Source of the DNA: Planctomycetota bacterium
Lineage (GTDB): Bacteria; Planctomycetota; UBA1135; GCA-002686595
Assembly: GCA_029259635.1 (NCBI GenBank)
Contig: JAJDEU010000047.1
Location: 17,371-81,370 of the forward strand
Direction: 5' to 3'
DNA length: 64,000 bases
The notes beneath the pieces were generated by a model. The model worked only from the letters and a program-made list of their open reading frames with translations. It ran no database searches and was not told the origin of the DNA. Positions 15,166-23,820 of this stretch are shown one piece after another. The stretch's first letter is position 1, and the number at the start of each line of letters is the position of its first letter. Made by a program: the position numbers and the translations under genes.

Positions 15166-18100
15166 ATGTTCGGAAACTCACCGCGAGCCGCCTGGGGCAC
15201 GAGCGAGTGGGGCGACGTCCTCCCCGGCCCGGGAGCCGTCTTCGCCCTGGACGCCGTCGTGTCCGGAGACCTCGACAAGACGTTCGGGCTCGACGCTCTC
15301 GCGGCCTTGATCGACCAGGACGCCACCGTCGGACTCGACGCCGTCGTGTCGGCCGACAAGGAGGTGTCCTTCGGCCTGGACGCTGCCCCAGCGCTCCTCC
15401 CGCCGGAGGTCTACGCCAAGCTGACGACGGCCCCCTACGTCCTCGTGGAGATCGGGCTCCCGGCCGGACCTGTCTGGGTCGCAACTAAGCACCGCTGCGC
15501 GCTCGGGCGGACGTTCGACGCGCGTCTCCTGAAGAGTGGCAGCATTCTCAGAACGATCGGTGCCGGGACGGACGACCTGAGGCTCGAACTCGACGACACC
15601 ACGACGAACGGTGCAGATCGCTTCAGGGACCTCTTCACGGTTAACGACCCCGAGGGTTCACTCGTGAAGGTCTGGCTGGGCGCGGACGGCGCGGCCGACG
15701 CAGACCACCAGCTCGTGTTCGAGGGGAAAGTCGAACAGGTCCAGGGCTTCAGCGACACGGCCGTCAGGATCCAGGTCACTCGGCGAGAGCAGGTTGAGGA
15801 CGTGGTGCTGGGCGTGCTGGTCGACGAGACCACCTACCCGGACGCGCCAGCAGAGTCGATCTCCTCCATGCTCCCGATCGTCATGGGAACGCTTGCCTCG
15901 CACCTCGGCGTCGTGATCAACACCAACGTGGTCGGGACGACGCTCTTCAACGTCTTCGCAGCGGACGCGTTCCTCCAGCTCGTTGACGCCTCGGAGTTCC
16001 CTGCGGCTGGACAGGTCCTGCTCGGCGGCGAGCTGATCGGCTACACGAGCAAGAGCGGCAACACCCTGAACGGAGTCACCCGCGGCGAGGGCGGGACGAC
16101 CGCCTCCGATCACGCGAAGGGGTCCGAGGTCGCGGAGGTCGGACCGTTCGCTGTCCGATTCGCCTCGCATGGGCTCGGCCTCTTCAATCGGTTCAAGCTC
16201 AGGCTTCCGAACGGGAACCTTGGCGACCCGGTTCCACAGCCGACGTCCGTTGACCCTGTGGCCGCGACAGCGACGTGGGACGGCGGCCTTCCACAGATCC
16301 GCGACCCGGACGCGCGACCGACGTATCAGCGGATCCACTTCAAGGACCCCGACCCGCTCAACACCGCGACGAACCCTCAGTTCGCTGCGCGCGAGAGCCT
16401 TGGCTACGAAGCGTTCAAGGTCGCGCAGATCCCTTCAGGTCTGAACCTCGCGCTCCTCACGAACACCGAGGGGCTTGGCCAGCCTGGAGACATTTCGCGA
16501 GCGTGGATCGGCGTCTTGTTCGACCCCGAGTCGATCGCTGGAACCACCACCTTCGTCACCGCCGGGTCCGTGTTCCACATTCTCCAGGCGACGGACATTG
16601 TCCCGGACGAGATCGCACGAAACGACGAGCGGACCGGAGACCGGATCTACGACGTCCCGCCACCTGTGATCGACGTCTCGGCTCCCTCGCTCGTCGACTT
16701 CAGCGCGACCCCTCAGGACGTGACGAACCCAGGGCTCTTCATTACGGAGCAGCGCGCAGGGCTGGTTGTCGACAAGGACGACTCGTCCTTCGCGTGCTAC
16801 GCCTTCGTTGGGTTCGGCGAGTCCCTGATCGCTGGCGGCGGCGACATTCACTACAGGTGGACGCAGCAAGAGTGGGAGAACGCCTTCCCAGCTGGTTCGA
16901 GCCCGACCTTCATTGAGATCCGCGCGCTCATGGGCGACACGATCACGCCGATCACGTCGCCTTGGGAGGTCTACCTGACGCTCGACGGCGCAGAGATCGC
17001 TGGCACTCGCCTTCGCTGCCAAACGCTGAACCCGGCAGGGTTCGGCGCTGGGTTCATTCGCGGGATCGAGGAGTTCAAGCTCGACGTCACCGGCAAGTTC
17101 GACGTCTTCCTCGCGGGGATCCCAGACGGCCAAGGTGGCTTCTTGGAGATCTGGGACCGACTCGAAATGGTCCTGCACCCGGTGACCGGTGTCTCGTCCG
17201 GCCTCTGGTGCGCTCATGAGGTCTCGCTCCAGGGCCAGAACGAGCCGCCGCTCCCGCTGCTCACAGCGACCCAGGACGTGCGCCAGAGCGTCACGAACTA
17301 CTTCGAGGTGACCGACCAGCTCCTCACTGTGAACGCGCAGAAGGACTGGTCCTCGTTCAGCGATCCGGCTTCACTCGGGAGGGCGATCTTCTCAGGGTTC
17401 GGAGGCGAGCCGAGGATCGTCGAGACGTTCTGGGTGGTCGAATACACGCCGTTCGTCCAGGCGAGCTCCAGAGTCCCAGACGTCTTCGCAGACGTCTCGG
17501 GTCTCGTCCCGAGTGGGAACCCCGTCGAGATCTCGCGCACGCTGATCAACCGCGCCTCGCCAGAGGGAATGGGCCTCCCGCCCGACCGGATCGACCAGGC
17601 CGGCTACATGGAGACCTCGGCCTCACTCGTCGCAGACGGAATCCGTGCCGACTTCGCGCTGCGCGGGCAGGTCGGAGCGATCGGCCTCCTGTCCGCTCTC
17701 GCTGAGCAAGTCGACTGCTCGGACACGTGGGAGAACGAGCGGCACCGAATCGTCAGGATCCCGCGCGCCGACACGCTCGTCCCCGTCAAGTCGGATCTCA
17801 AGTGCGGCGACTTCTACGACTCCGGCAACGGCGTCTCACCGAAGACGATCAGCCGAAGCTCCTCGCGGCAGGTCCAGAATCGGGTCACGGTCAAGTGGAA
17901 GCTCTACGCGCCGAGTGGCGAGACGAGCAAGACGCAGGAGCTGAACGACCTTCCGAGCCAGGCGACGAGCCTCGGCGTCCGAGAAGGAACGCTTGAGCTG
18001 AACCTCCTCCAAGACGACACGGCTGCGCTCGTCGTCGCTCAGAGGAAGCTCGAACGCCTCAGGGTCCCGAGGTGGGTCCTGATCGCCGACGTCCCGATCT

Positions 18101-18243
18101 ACGGGGTCGCCTTCCGGCAGGGCGACCTGGTTTCCAGCAGCGACCCCGAGTTCCCTTTCCAGGTTGGCGAGGTGACGCAGGTAAACTTGAACACCGACCG
18201 CCTGAAGCGGACTCGGATCCAGATCGCGGTCTGGCTTAAGTAG
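15166..18243 (+). CDS. Large tail tip protein
   Basis: 1025 residues, the second longest product here. Residues about 25-82 hold four related 13-15 residue units (FALDAVVSGDLDKT, FGLDALAALIDQDAT, VGLDAVVSADKEVS, FGLDAAPALL). A beta-rich hub-like region follows, with LNGVTRGEGGTTASDHAKGSEV at about 300-320, a pattern common in phage tail-hub and host-contact proteins. The C-terminal third includes QNRVTVKWKLYAP and a PRWVLIADVPIYGVAFRQGDLV segment resembling tail-tip assembly proteins that end near the host-contact site. Likely the central tail fibre or tip. The adjacent -10 box suggests leaderless expression. Confidence 0.75.
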   Translation: MFGNSPRAAWGTSEWGDVLPGPGAVFALDAVVSGDLDKTFGLDALAALIDQDATVGLDAVVSADKEVSFGLDAAPALLPPEVYAKLTTAPYVLVEIGLPAGPVWVATKHRCALGRTFDARLLKSGSILRTIGAGTDDLRLELDDTTTNGADRFRDLFTVNDPEGSLVKVWLGADGAADADHQLVFEGKVEQVQGFSDTAVRIQVTRREQVEDVVLGVLVDETTYPDAPAESISSMLPIVMGTLASHLGVVINTNVVGTTLFNVFAADAFLQLVDASEFPAAGQVLLGGELIGYTSKSGNTLNGVTRGEGGTTASDHAKGSEVAEVGPFAVRFASHGLGLFNRFKLRLPNGNLGDPVPQPTSVDPVAATATWDGGLPQIRDPDARPTYQRIHFKDPDPLNTATNPQFAARESLGYEAFKVAQIPSGLNLALLTNTEGLGQPGDISRAWIGVLFDPESIAGTTTFVTAGSVFHILQATDIVPDEIARNDERTGDRIYDVPPPVIDVSAPSLVDFSATPQDVTNPGLFITEQRAGLVVDKDDSSFACYAFVGFGESLIAGGGDIHYRWTQQEWENAFPAGSSPTFIEIRALMGDTITPITSPWEVYLTLDGAEIAGTRLRCQTLNPAGFGAGFIRGIEEFKLDVTGKFDVFLAGIPDGQGGFLEIWDRLEMVLHPVTGVSSGLWCAHEVSLQGQNEPPLPLLTATQDVRQSVTNYFEVTDQLLTVNAQKDWSSFSDPASLGRAIFSGFGGEPRIVETFWVVEYTPFVQASSRVPDVFADVSGLVPSGNPVEISRTLINRASPEGMGLPPDRIDQAGYMETSASLVADGIRADFALRGQVGAIGLLSALAEQVDCSDTWENERHRIVRIPRADTLVPVKSDLKCGDFYDSGNGVSPKTISRSSSRQVQNRVTVKWKLYAPSGETSKTQELNDLPSQATSLGVREGTLELNLLQDDTAALVVAQRKLERLRVPRWVLIADVPIYGVAFRQGDLVSSSDPEFPFQVGEVTQVNLNTDRLKRTRIQIAVWLK

Positions 18244-18252
18244 GAGAGCACC

Positions 18253-19410
18253 ATGCCAACCGGAGCGAGTCACCACTTCGATCGTCTGCAGGACGGTCCG
18301 AACCTGGACGATCCGAACCTCAACAGCCTCGACGCCGGCTGCAACCCACACCCGGTCGCAGGCCAGCTCCTGGTCAACGTTGAGCCTGGGACCTTCGTCT
18401 CGTCGAGTGCGTTCGAGATCTTCGCGGGCCAGACCGACGTGCCGGTCCCACCGTCCCTCGCGAGCGGCGTGATCTACCTCACACCTGCAGGCGGGTCTCC
18501 GGTTCTCACCGTCGCGGCTGGGCCGTTCCCCGTCGGGGAGCACATGCCTCTCGCGACCTTCACGAGCGACACAGTCCAGGTCACCTCGATCGTCGACGCG
18601 CGCCCGAAGGTCGGGACGAGCGTGATCGGCGGCGGACCGCCCTCTGGTGTTGCTGCCGGTGTCCTGGCCGGGACCTACCCGGCCCCGAGTTTCGCTGCTG
18701 GCGCGATCGCCAACGCGGACGTGAACGCGGCGGCGGCGATCGCCGAGAGCAAGCTGGCCCTCGGGTTCCCGACCCACTCGAACGCGAACGACCCGAGCGC
18801 TGGCGAGAAGGCCGCGCTCGCAGGCACGGACGGTGTCCCCGGCGGAGGCAACCCCTACGTCACCGACACCGACGCGCGCATGGCGGACGCGCGCACCCCG
18901 AGCGCGCACGCTGCCTCGCACCAGAACGGCGGGGCCGACGAGATCGCAACCGACACGCCGGCCGCGGACGCGATCCCGAAGGCTCTCGGGACCGGCAAGC
19001 TGGACGACGGCTGGGTGAACCTCCCTGCCTACGGCCAGAACGACCAGTTGATCCAGGGCAAGGCCAGGACGACCACGACGCTCGCGGCCTACCAGCTGAA
19101 GGCACAGATCATTCTGCCGGCGATCACCGGGACGATCCGTGTCAGCTGGGAGTGCGACGTCGACAACAACGGGGTCCTCAACGAGGGGAGCGTTCGCCTG
19201 CGCAACGTGACCGACGCGTCCGACCTGGACTCCGCGAACTACGGCTCGACGGTCGCGATCCCGGCCGACAACGCGAAGCACCTCTCTGGCCACGAGGACA
19301 TTGCGCTCGTCGGAGTCGCAAAGACGATCGAGCTTCAGTTCGCCGACGTCGGTGGTGGCGCGACCCAGGGGATCGCCCGCGCGTTCCTTGAGGCCAAGCG
19401 GGTTCTGTAG
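18253..19410 (+). CDS. Tail fibre-like protein
   Basis: 385 residues with a GTAGGAGAGCACC ribosome region. An N-terminal beta part (about 35-115) is followed by GGGPPSGVAAGVLAGTYPAPSFAAGAIANADVN, a segment typical of trimeric phage fibres, then HSNANDPSAGEKAALAG and the SAHAASHQNGGADEI pattern seen in many tail fibre proteins at about 215-235. The C-terminal 130 residues form a beta domain that could bind a receptor. Good match to fibre organisation; receptor unknown. Confidence 0.75.
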   Translation: MPTGASHHFDRLQDGPNLDDPNLNSLDAGCNPHPVAGQLLVNVEPGTFVSSSAFEIFAGQTDVPVPPSLASGVIYLTPAGGSPVLTVAAGPFPVGEHMPLATFTSDTVQVTSIVDARPKVGTSVIGGGPPSGVAAGVLAGTYPAPSFAAGAIANADVNAAAAIAESKLALGFPTHSNANDPSAGEKAALAGTDGVPGGGNPYVTDTDARMADARTPSAHAASHQNGGADEIATDTPAADAIPKALGTGKLDDGWVNLPAYGQNDQLIQGKARTTTTLAAYQLKAQIILPAITGTIRVSWECDVDNNGVLNEGSVRLRNVTDASDLDSANYGSTVAIPADNAKHLSGHEDIALVGVAKTIELQFADVGGGATQGIARAFLEAKRVL

Positions 19411-19413
19411 CCC

Positions 19414-20298
19414 ATGCCTCCAGCGAGAGACGCGACGCAGCAGATCATTCTCCAGAAGCTGGACGGCACACAGGTCTGGCTCGGGGAGTGGTCTGCCGAG
19501 CAGCTTGCGCTCTTCCTCGCGACGGGCCACTTGGACTTCCCTGCCGGTGGGCCACCCGATCCCCAGAACCCTCCAGGCGGACGAATTAGGCTTCGGTTCA
19601 ACGGGACGTCGTTCGAACTCGTTGACAGCGTTGGGTCGGCCACCCCGATTGGAATCTCGACGTTCCTGGGGCTGACAGACACGCCAGGGAGCTATGCGAG
19701 CCAGGCAGGGCGAGCACCAGTCGTCAACACCGGAGAAGACGCGCTTGAGTTCGTTCCAATCGGTGCTGGTGGCGGCGGCGACGCACTCAACAACGAGTGG
19801 CTGCTCGGGTCTCCGCTGAGCTACGCAAGTGAGGTTCAGTTCGCTGCCAACGTCGTCGAATACAACCGGGTCTGGCTCCCGGCTGGGGTGACGGTCACGC
19901 GCGGTCAGTTCGAAACGACGAGCATAAGCGGAGGGAACGCTGCGGTTCGGATCGGGCTCTACAGCCAGACGGATCCACAGGAGGCGAACTACTTCGCGGC
20001 GGGTGGGCAGCCGAACACTCGCGTTGCACAGTCGAATATCTCCAACGTCGGCGCTGGCGCGTTCACGTTCCTCTACACGGCTGGATATCTCGTTCCTGTC
20101 TCTGGTTACTACTGGGCAGCGATCGTCCGCGGGACCGGTGGTGGCCAGAAGAGGTTCAGGTCGACCGGAGGGCTCAACCGGTTTGTGACTCCTCGCTGGA
20201 ACGACGCGACGGCAGCCACGGCGCTCCCAGCGACGGCGACTCCGAACACGCCGACGAACAACACGCCGGCCGTGCTGGTCACGACGAAGGTGGTCTAG
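19414..20298 (+). CDS. Tail fibre-like protein
   Basis: 294 residues. Residues about 88-118 read FLGLTDTPGSYASQAGRAPVVNTGEDALEF in two adjacent halves, the well-known fibre repeat (F-LxLTDTP-x-SY-x-G..). An N-terminal part with QIILQKLDGTQVWLGEW probably docks on the tail; the C-terminal half is beta-rich and Gly/Thr/Asn-rich, typical of a receptor-binding tip. It is separated from the previous gene by 3 bases and shares its operon. Confidence 0.75.
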   Translation: MPPARDATQQIILQKLDGTQVWLGEWSAEQLALFLATGHLDFPAGGPPDPQNPPGGRIRLRFNGTSFELVDSVGSATPIGISTFLGLTDTPGSYASQAGRAPVVNTGEDALEFVPIGAGGGGDALNNEWLLGSPLSYASEVQFAANVVEYNRVWLPAGVTVTRGQFETTSISGGNAAVRIGLYSQTDPQEANYFAAGGQPNTRVAQSNISNVGAGAFTFLYTAGYLVPVSGYYWAAIVRGTGGGQKRFRSTGGLNRFVTPRWNDATAATALPATATPNTPTNNTPAVLVTTKVV

Positions 20299-20300
20299 CC

Positions 20301-20861
20301 ATGGCCCAGGAGATCAAGACACTCGCCGAGCTCTACCTGGAGGTCTTCGCGGTCGGCTCGCCACCACCGCTCCCGAACGCCGGAGAGGTCCAGATCTATG
20401 CGATCGACCTGGGGTCGTCGTCACTCCAGCTGAAGGGAGTCGACTCTGCTGGCGCGCTGATCATTCCCGGTGCCTTGGTCGCCGAGGACGAGTCGCTCGG
20501 CGAGGTCAACACCACGAGCGGCACCTACCAGCAGAAGCTCTCGCTCCCGGTCACGGTCCTGACGGCAGGACGCTACAGGATCGAGTGGTCATACGAAACA
20601 CGCGCGAGCACGAGCGGGACCGCAGACCGCCGCTGCCAGTCCCGAGTCCACCTGGACAACACCACGGTCCTTGCAGAGCCAGAGTCCTCCAAGCAGCAGT
20701 TCAAGTCGAACAACTCGGTCTCGACGCAGCACACCCACGGAGGCTTCGCATACGCGACCTTGACCGCAGGTGCCCATACGGTCGACATTGACTATCGCCG
20801 TTCGAGCAGCGCAGGGACGGCCTACATTCGCAACGCACGACTGGCGGTATCTCATGCCTGA
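20301..20861 (+). CDS. Putative fibre tip or baseplate protein
   Basis: 186 residues. The first 50 residues (AELYLEVFAVGSPPPLPNAGEVQIYAID..SSLQLKGVDSAG) resemble the N-terminal part of other tail adhesins. The rest is a jelly-roll-like beta domain (YRIEWSYETRAS, RVHLDNTTVLAEPE, HTVDIDYRRSSSAGTAYIRNARLAV), as in carbohydrate-binding phage tips. The stop overlaps the next start by 8 bases. No exact family recognised. Confidence 0.65.
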   Translation: MAQEIKTLAELYLEVFAVGSPPPLPNAGEVQIYAIDLGSSSLQLKGVDSAGALIIPGALVAEDESLGEVNTTSGTYQQKLSLPVTVLTAGRYRIEWSYETRASTSGTADRRCQSRVHLDNTTVLAEPESSKQQFKSNNSVSTQHTHGGFAYATLTAGAHTVDIDYRRSSSAGTAYIRNARLAVSHA

Positions 20862-21765
20862 GCACAGCCTCCCATTTGAGGAGTCCGTCGAGTTCGCTGG
20901 CGGCTACAACAGCGACAACCTGGAGTCCGAGATCTACGCGAGCGAGATCAGCCGAGCCCTCGATCGGATCGACGGTGGGTCTCACGATTTCGGATCCGGC
21001 GAGGTCCCGGCGGTGATCGTCGTCTTCAAGGACACGCTGACCGACGACGACGAGACGCTCCTCTACGGAGACTCGGTCCCTGCCGCGGTTGGGTCTGTGA
21101 TCGCGGGGCACGACCCGGTCCCGGCGACGGACCCGGACAACCCCACCAACCCGGACAACGTCCCATACACGCAGCCGCAGCCGCAGCCGATCGGCTACGA
21201 AATGTGCGACCGGGATTTCATGCTCACGACCTGCAAGACCACCCAGGTCGACGCGGTGTCGGACAAGAAGGTCGACGTCGCAACGAACAAACAGGTCGAC
21301 TACGCCGGCCCAGAGCTGAAGCTCCAGGGCTGTTACAAGCTCGTCGCTGGAGACATGGTCCTGTGCGACGACGACGCGGACGCGGAAATCAACGCGGAGC
21401 TTTCGATCTTCAACTACACGGCGATCGACCAGGCAGACGGGACGACCATGGTCCCGTTCGCGATCCGCTCTGGCGAGTTGGTCTTCGACCCCGCGATCCC
21501 TGGCACCCAGCGCTTCGATCACGTGGTCTACGCCATGGCCGCACCCGGCCTGGGCCAGGCCCACTTCGTCCGGAGCTTCGACGGCTACGTCGCTGGCCGG
21601 CCACTCGACGGCGGCGTCGAGGTCCTGTCGCCGGTCGCGAAGGTCCTGCCGACGACGGTCCCTGGGGTCTCGAACGTCTACCGGATCTGGCTGTTCCACC
21701 CCAAGGGCCAGGAGAACGCGCACGTTCTCTGGCTCCTCACCTACCGACCCGCGGGGACCTTCTAG
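20854..21765 (+). CDS. Hypothetical tail-region protein
   Basis: 303 residues, started at the ATG at 20854 inside the end of the upstream gene. The frame is open further upstream but that would overlap the previous gene widely. Sequence: an N-terminal SLPFEESVEFAGGYNSDN, a linker with repeated DPDNPTNPDN and PQPQPQ, then a Lys/Asp-rich central part with CDRDFMLTTCKTTQVDAVSDKKVDVATNKQVDYAG and a C-terminal beta domain. Several Cys residues are present. No family recognised; likely virion-associated by location. Confidence 0.6.
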   Translation: MPEHSLPFEESVEFAGGYNSDNLESEIYASEISRALDRIDGGSHDFGSGEVPAVIVVFKDTLTDDDETLLYGDSVPAAVGSVIAGHDPVPATDPDNPTNPDNVPYTQPQPQPIGYEMCDRDFMLTTCKTTQVDAVSDKKVDVATNKQVDYAGPELKLQGCYKLVAGDMVLCDDDADAEINAELSIFNYTAIDQADGTTMVPFAIRSGELVFDPAIPGTQRFDHVVYAMAAPGLGQAHFVRSFDGYVAGRPLDGGVEVLSPVAKVLPTTVPGVSNVYRIWLFHPKGQENAHVLWLLTYRPAGTF

Positions 21766-21766
21766 C

Positions 21767-22156
21767 ATGAGCAAGTTCACCTTCGATCTCTCGTTCAAGG
21801 ACCTGACGACAAAGGACAGGTCGCTGATCTGTAACGGCTGCGGCGGGAAGGGCTCGTGGATCGACCCTCCGGACTGGCTGTTCAAGGCCTCGTGCGACTG
21901 GCACGACTTCGAGTATTGGCGCGGCGGCGACGAGTCAGACAGAAAGCGAGCCGATTGGGGCTTCTACACCGCCATGGTCGAAGACGCGAACCGGTCTTCG
22001 TGGTGGCGGCGTCCATTCGCGCGAATGCGCGCCTGGGCCTACTACCGAGCCGTCAGGTCGTTCGCCAAGAGCTACTTCCACCTCGGAGAGCCCCGCGGGA
22101 AGAAGGAGCTGGCTGCCCTCCACACGACCGAACGGCTCAAGCGTGAAGAGGGCTGA
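21767..22156 (+). CDS. Phospholipase A2-like protein
   Basis: 129 residues. CNGCGGKGSW (22-31), then a hydrophobic stretch PDWLFKASC and CDWHDFEYWRGG (43-54) reproduce the catalytic His-Asp pattern of secreted phospholipase A2 (His46, Asp47) with flanking Cys, as in phage PLA2-like proteins (CNGCG...IHDxMY). The family hydrolyses phospholipid ester bonds; in a phage it could help membrane passage or lysis. No signal peptide is evident. The C-terminus is a basic, aromatic helix rather than a membrane segment. It lies at the end of the tail genes and begins MSKFTF, one of the recurring KFTF proteins. Confidence 0.6.
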   Translation: MSKFTFDLSFKDLTTKDRSLICNGCGGKGSWIDPPDWLFKASCDWHDFEYWRGGDESDRKRADWGFYTAMVEDANRSSWWRRPFARMRAWAYYRAVRSFAKSYFHLGEPRGKKELAALHTTERLKREEG

Positions 22157-22161
22157 TCCCC

Positions 22162-22170
22162 TGGTAGACT
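22162..22170 (+). promoter_or_regulatory. Extended -10 promoter TGGTAGACT
   Basis: Exact TGG-TAGACT in a 31-base gap, 17 bases before the ATG at 22188. GGAGG follows in the leader. Supports a promoter for the last three virion-region genes. Confidence 0.55.
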
Positions 22171-22187
22171 GATCGCTGGAGGACCTC

Positions 22188-22703
22188 ATGGCGAACAACC
22201 TCAAGCAGCCCGTCGAGATCAGCCCCGGCGTCCGGGACACCGACCAGGACGGGGCTCCCGACACCAACGTGGTCACGGCCGCGTTCGGTGAGAACCCAGG
22301 TGTCGAGTGGGTCTCGGAGTGGTTCGACGTTCCGTCCGTCGAGCACGGTGCGGACGAGCTGTCCGTCATGTGCTACGTCGACTGGCAGGGCGCGACGTCA
22401 CTCGATCTCCTGCCGCAGTTCGACCACCGCGAGGAGGCCATGCCGGCCGACCCGCAGGGCCAGGTCCGTGAGCAGGAGGACCTCCCGATCCCCGTGTTCG
22501 ACGGGTCCAGGCTCAACGCGTCGTTCGAGGTGGAGCAGGACACGGTTCAGCTGCTCCAGGCCAACTTCCGCACCGACCCGGGGTCGCAGGAGCTGGCCCT
22601 CGCGGTCCCCGGCGTGGCGCGAGTCCGGTTCCTCGCGCAGTCGAACGGATCTCCCGTGCTGCGCATGCAGGTCCTGGCCGGCGGCGGCTGGCGTGGGGCT
22701 TAG
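22188..22703 (+). CDS. Hypothetical virion-region protein
   Basis: 171 residues, ATG after a GGAGG site. It is beta-rich: an N-terminal disordered part with DTDQDGAPDTN, then WVSEWFDVPSVEHGADELSVMCYVDWQGATSLDLLPQF and a C-terminal strand set (LRMQVLAGGGW). The layout suggests a jelly-roll-like or small tail-end protein. The following gene begins within its last codons. No family recognised. Confidence 0.6.
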   Translation: MANNLKQPVEISPGVRDTDQDGAPDTNVVTAAFGENPGVEWVSEWFDVPSVEHGADELSVMCYVDWQGATSLDLLPQFDHREEAMPADPQGQVREQEDLPIPVFDGSRLNASFEVEQDTVQLLQANFRTDPGSQELALAVPGVARVRFLAQSNGSPVLRMQVLAGGGWRGA

Positions 22704-23058
22704 CGCAGACCGATCGCGCAACGCGGTCTCTACACCCCAGGGCGAACCGCTCTCGATCAAGGTCGGGAACACCGGTCCGTCACTCGTCGCGAACCTCTTC
22801 GCTCCGGACGGGACGCCGGCCTCGCTCCCAGGGACGATCACGTTCCGCATGCGCGAGGTCTTCACGCGTGTCGTCAAGATCGCCGCGGGACCAGCAACGC
22901 TGCAGGACCCGTCGACCGCCTCCGTGCGCTACGACTGGCAGGCCGGCGACACCGACGTCGGTGCCGAGTATGAGGCCTGGTTCGACCACACCGACCTGAG
23001 CGGCCGCGTCGAGTCCTACCCCACCCAAGGGGCTTACCGGGTCCGCGTTGAACCGTAG
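22693..23058 (+). CDS. Baseplate upper protein-like small protein
   Basis: 121 residues with GTG at 22693, overlapping the upstream stop. The sequence LSIKVGNTGPSLVANLFAPDGTPASLPG-TITFRMREV..TRVVKIAAGPATLQDPSTASVRYDWQAGDTD fits the BppU N-terminal-like beta domain, which in other phages docks fibre or baseplate proteins (G-L-x-A..D). Positional fit with the virion module is good. Only the N-terminal-type domain is present, so it may be a stand-alone docking domain. Confidence 0.55.
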   Translation: MGLSADRSRNAVSTPQGEPLSIKVGNTGPSLVANLFAPDGTPASLPGTITFRMREVFTRVVKIAAGPATLQDPSTASVRYDWQAGDTDVGAEYEAWFDHTDLSGRVESYPTQGAYRVRVEP

Positions 23059-23260
23059 CGACCCGGTCTTCAGGAACCCGGTCCGGGGCGACGTGGTCAA
23101 GCGCGGAGGGAACACCTACCGGGTCGTTGAGCGTGGCGTCGCCAACTCGGTGCGCTTCATTCGGACCGTCGGCAAGTCCTCCCTCCAAGGACAAAAGTCA
23201 CTCGGGTGCTGGCAGCGCCTGGTCGCCGAGGCCGAGGTCGTGACTCGCGCGGGTCGCTAG
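23048..23260 (+). CDS. Small hypothetical protein
   Basis: 70 residues, TTG start overlapping the previous stop. Basic and hydrophilic with the segment GDVVKRGGNTYRVVERGVANSVRFIRTV, like a small beta domain. It is the last gene of the rightward virion operon; its stop codon overlaps the stop of the leftward HNH gene by 4 bases. No family recognised. Confidence 0.55.
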   Translation: MNRSDPVFRNPVRGDVVKRGGNTYRVVERGVANSVRFIRTVGKSSLQGQKSLGCWQRLVAEAEVVTRAGR

Positions 23261-23784
23261 ACCACGTCCTTCCAGATCTTCCCGTCGGCGATCTTCTTGA
23301 TCGTGGTCCGCGACACCTTGAAGGCGCGAGCGATCTTCGCGACCGCGACCTTCGTCTTGAGGTGCCGCTTGATCGTCCGGACCTGGTCGCGCGTGAGCGC
23401 CTGCCCTTCCTGCTTCCCTCCGCGCCTGCGCTCGTTCCTGACGGCGTCCTGGCGGTTCTCCTTGCGCGTCCCCCAGCGCAGGTTCGAGAGGCGGTTGTTG
23501 GACGGCACGTCGTCCCTGTGGAGGCACTCCTTCCCAGGAGGGCACGGGCCGACGAAGGCCAGGAGCACGAGCCTGTGGACGAGCTTCATGTGCGTCTCGC
23601 CAGCGCGCCGCAGCGCGACCCGCAGGTGGCCGCGCCCGGACGGCTGGGGAGTCAGGCACCGATCGCTGTGGCCCGAGTAGACCCGGCCGAGGTTCGAGAC
23701 GAGGTATCCAGAGAACCCAGGGACCGGCCGCCACTGCTCGTGGCCGAACGCGCCGCTCAGCCTGCCCTCCGGAAAGACAAGCAC
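23257..23784 (-). CDS. HNH endonuclease (NUMOD4-type), copy 1
   Basis: 175 residues with ATG at the right end. N-terminal WRPVPGFSGYLVSNLGRVYS is the NUMOD4 pattern; the HNH core is about 65-110: KLVHRLVLLAFVGPCPPGKECLHRDDVPSNNRLSNLRWGTRKENRQDA. A C-terminal helix-turn-helix (VAVAKIARAFKVSRTTIKKIADGKIWK) probably binds DNA. These stand-alone enzymes are homing-type elements. It lies at the convergent junction between the plus-strand virion operon and the leftward block. It is related to the gene at 52877, sharing VHRLV..AFVGPCP..KE and the NNRL.NL core. Confidence 0.85.
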   Translation of the reverse strand: MLVFPEGRLSGAFGHEQWRPVPGFSGYLVSNLGRVYSGHSDRCLTPQPSGRGHLRVALRRAGETHMKLVHRLVLLAFVGPCPPGKECLHRDDVPSNNRLSNLRWGTRKENRQDAVRNERRRGGKQEGQALTRDQVRTIKRHLKTKVAVAKIARAFKVSRTTIKKIADGKIWKDVV

Positions 23785-23820
23785 CCCGCCGCGCGAACGC
23801 GACAGGGTGAAAGCCTACAA

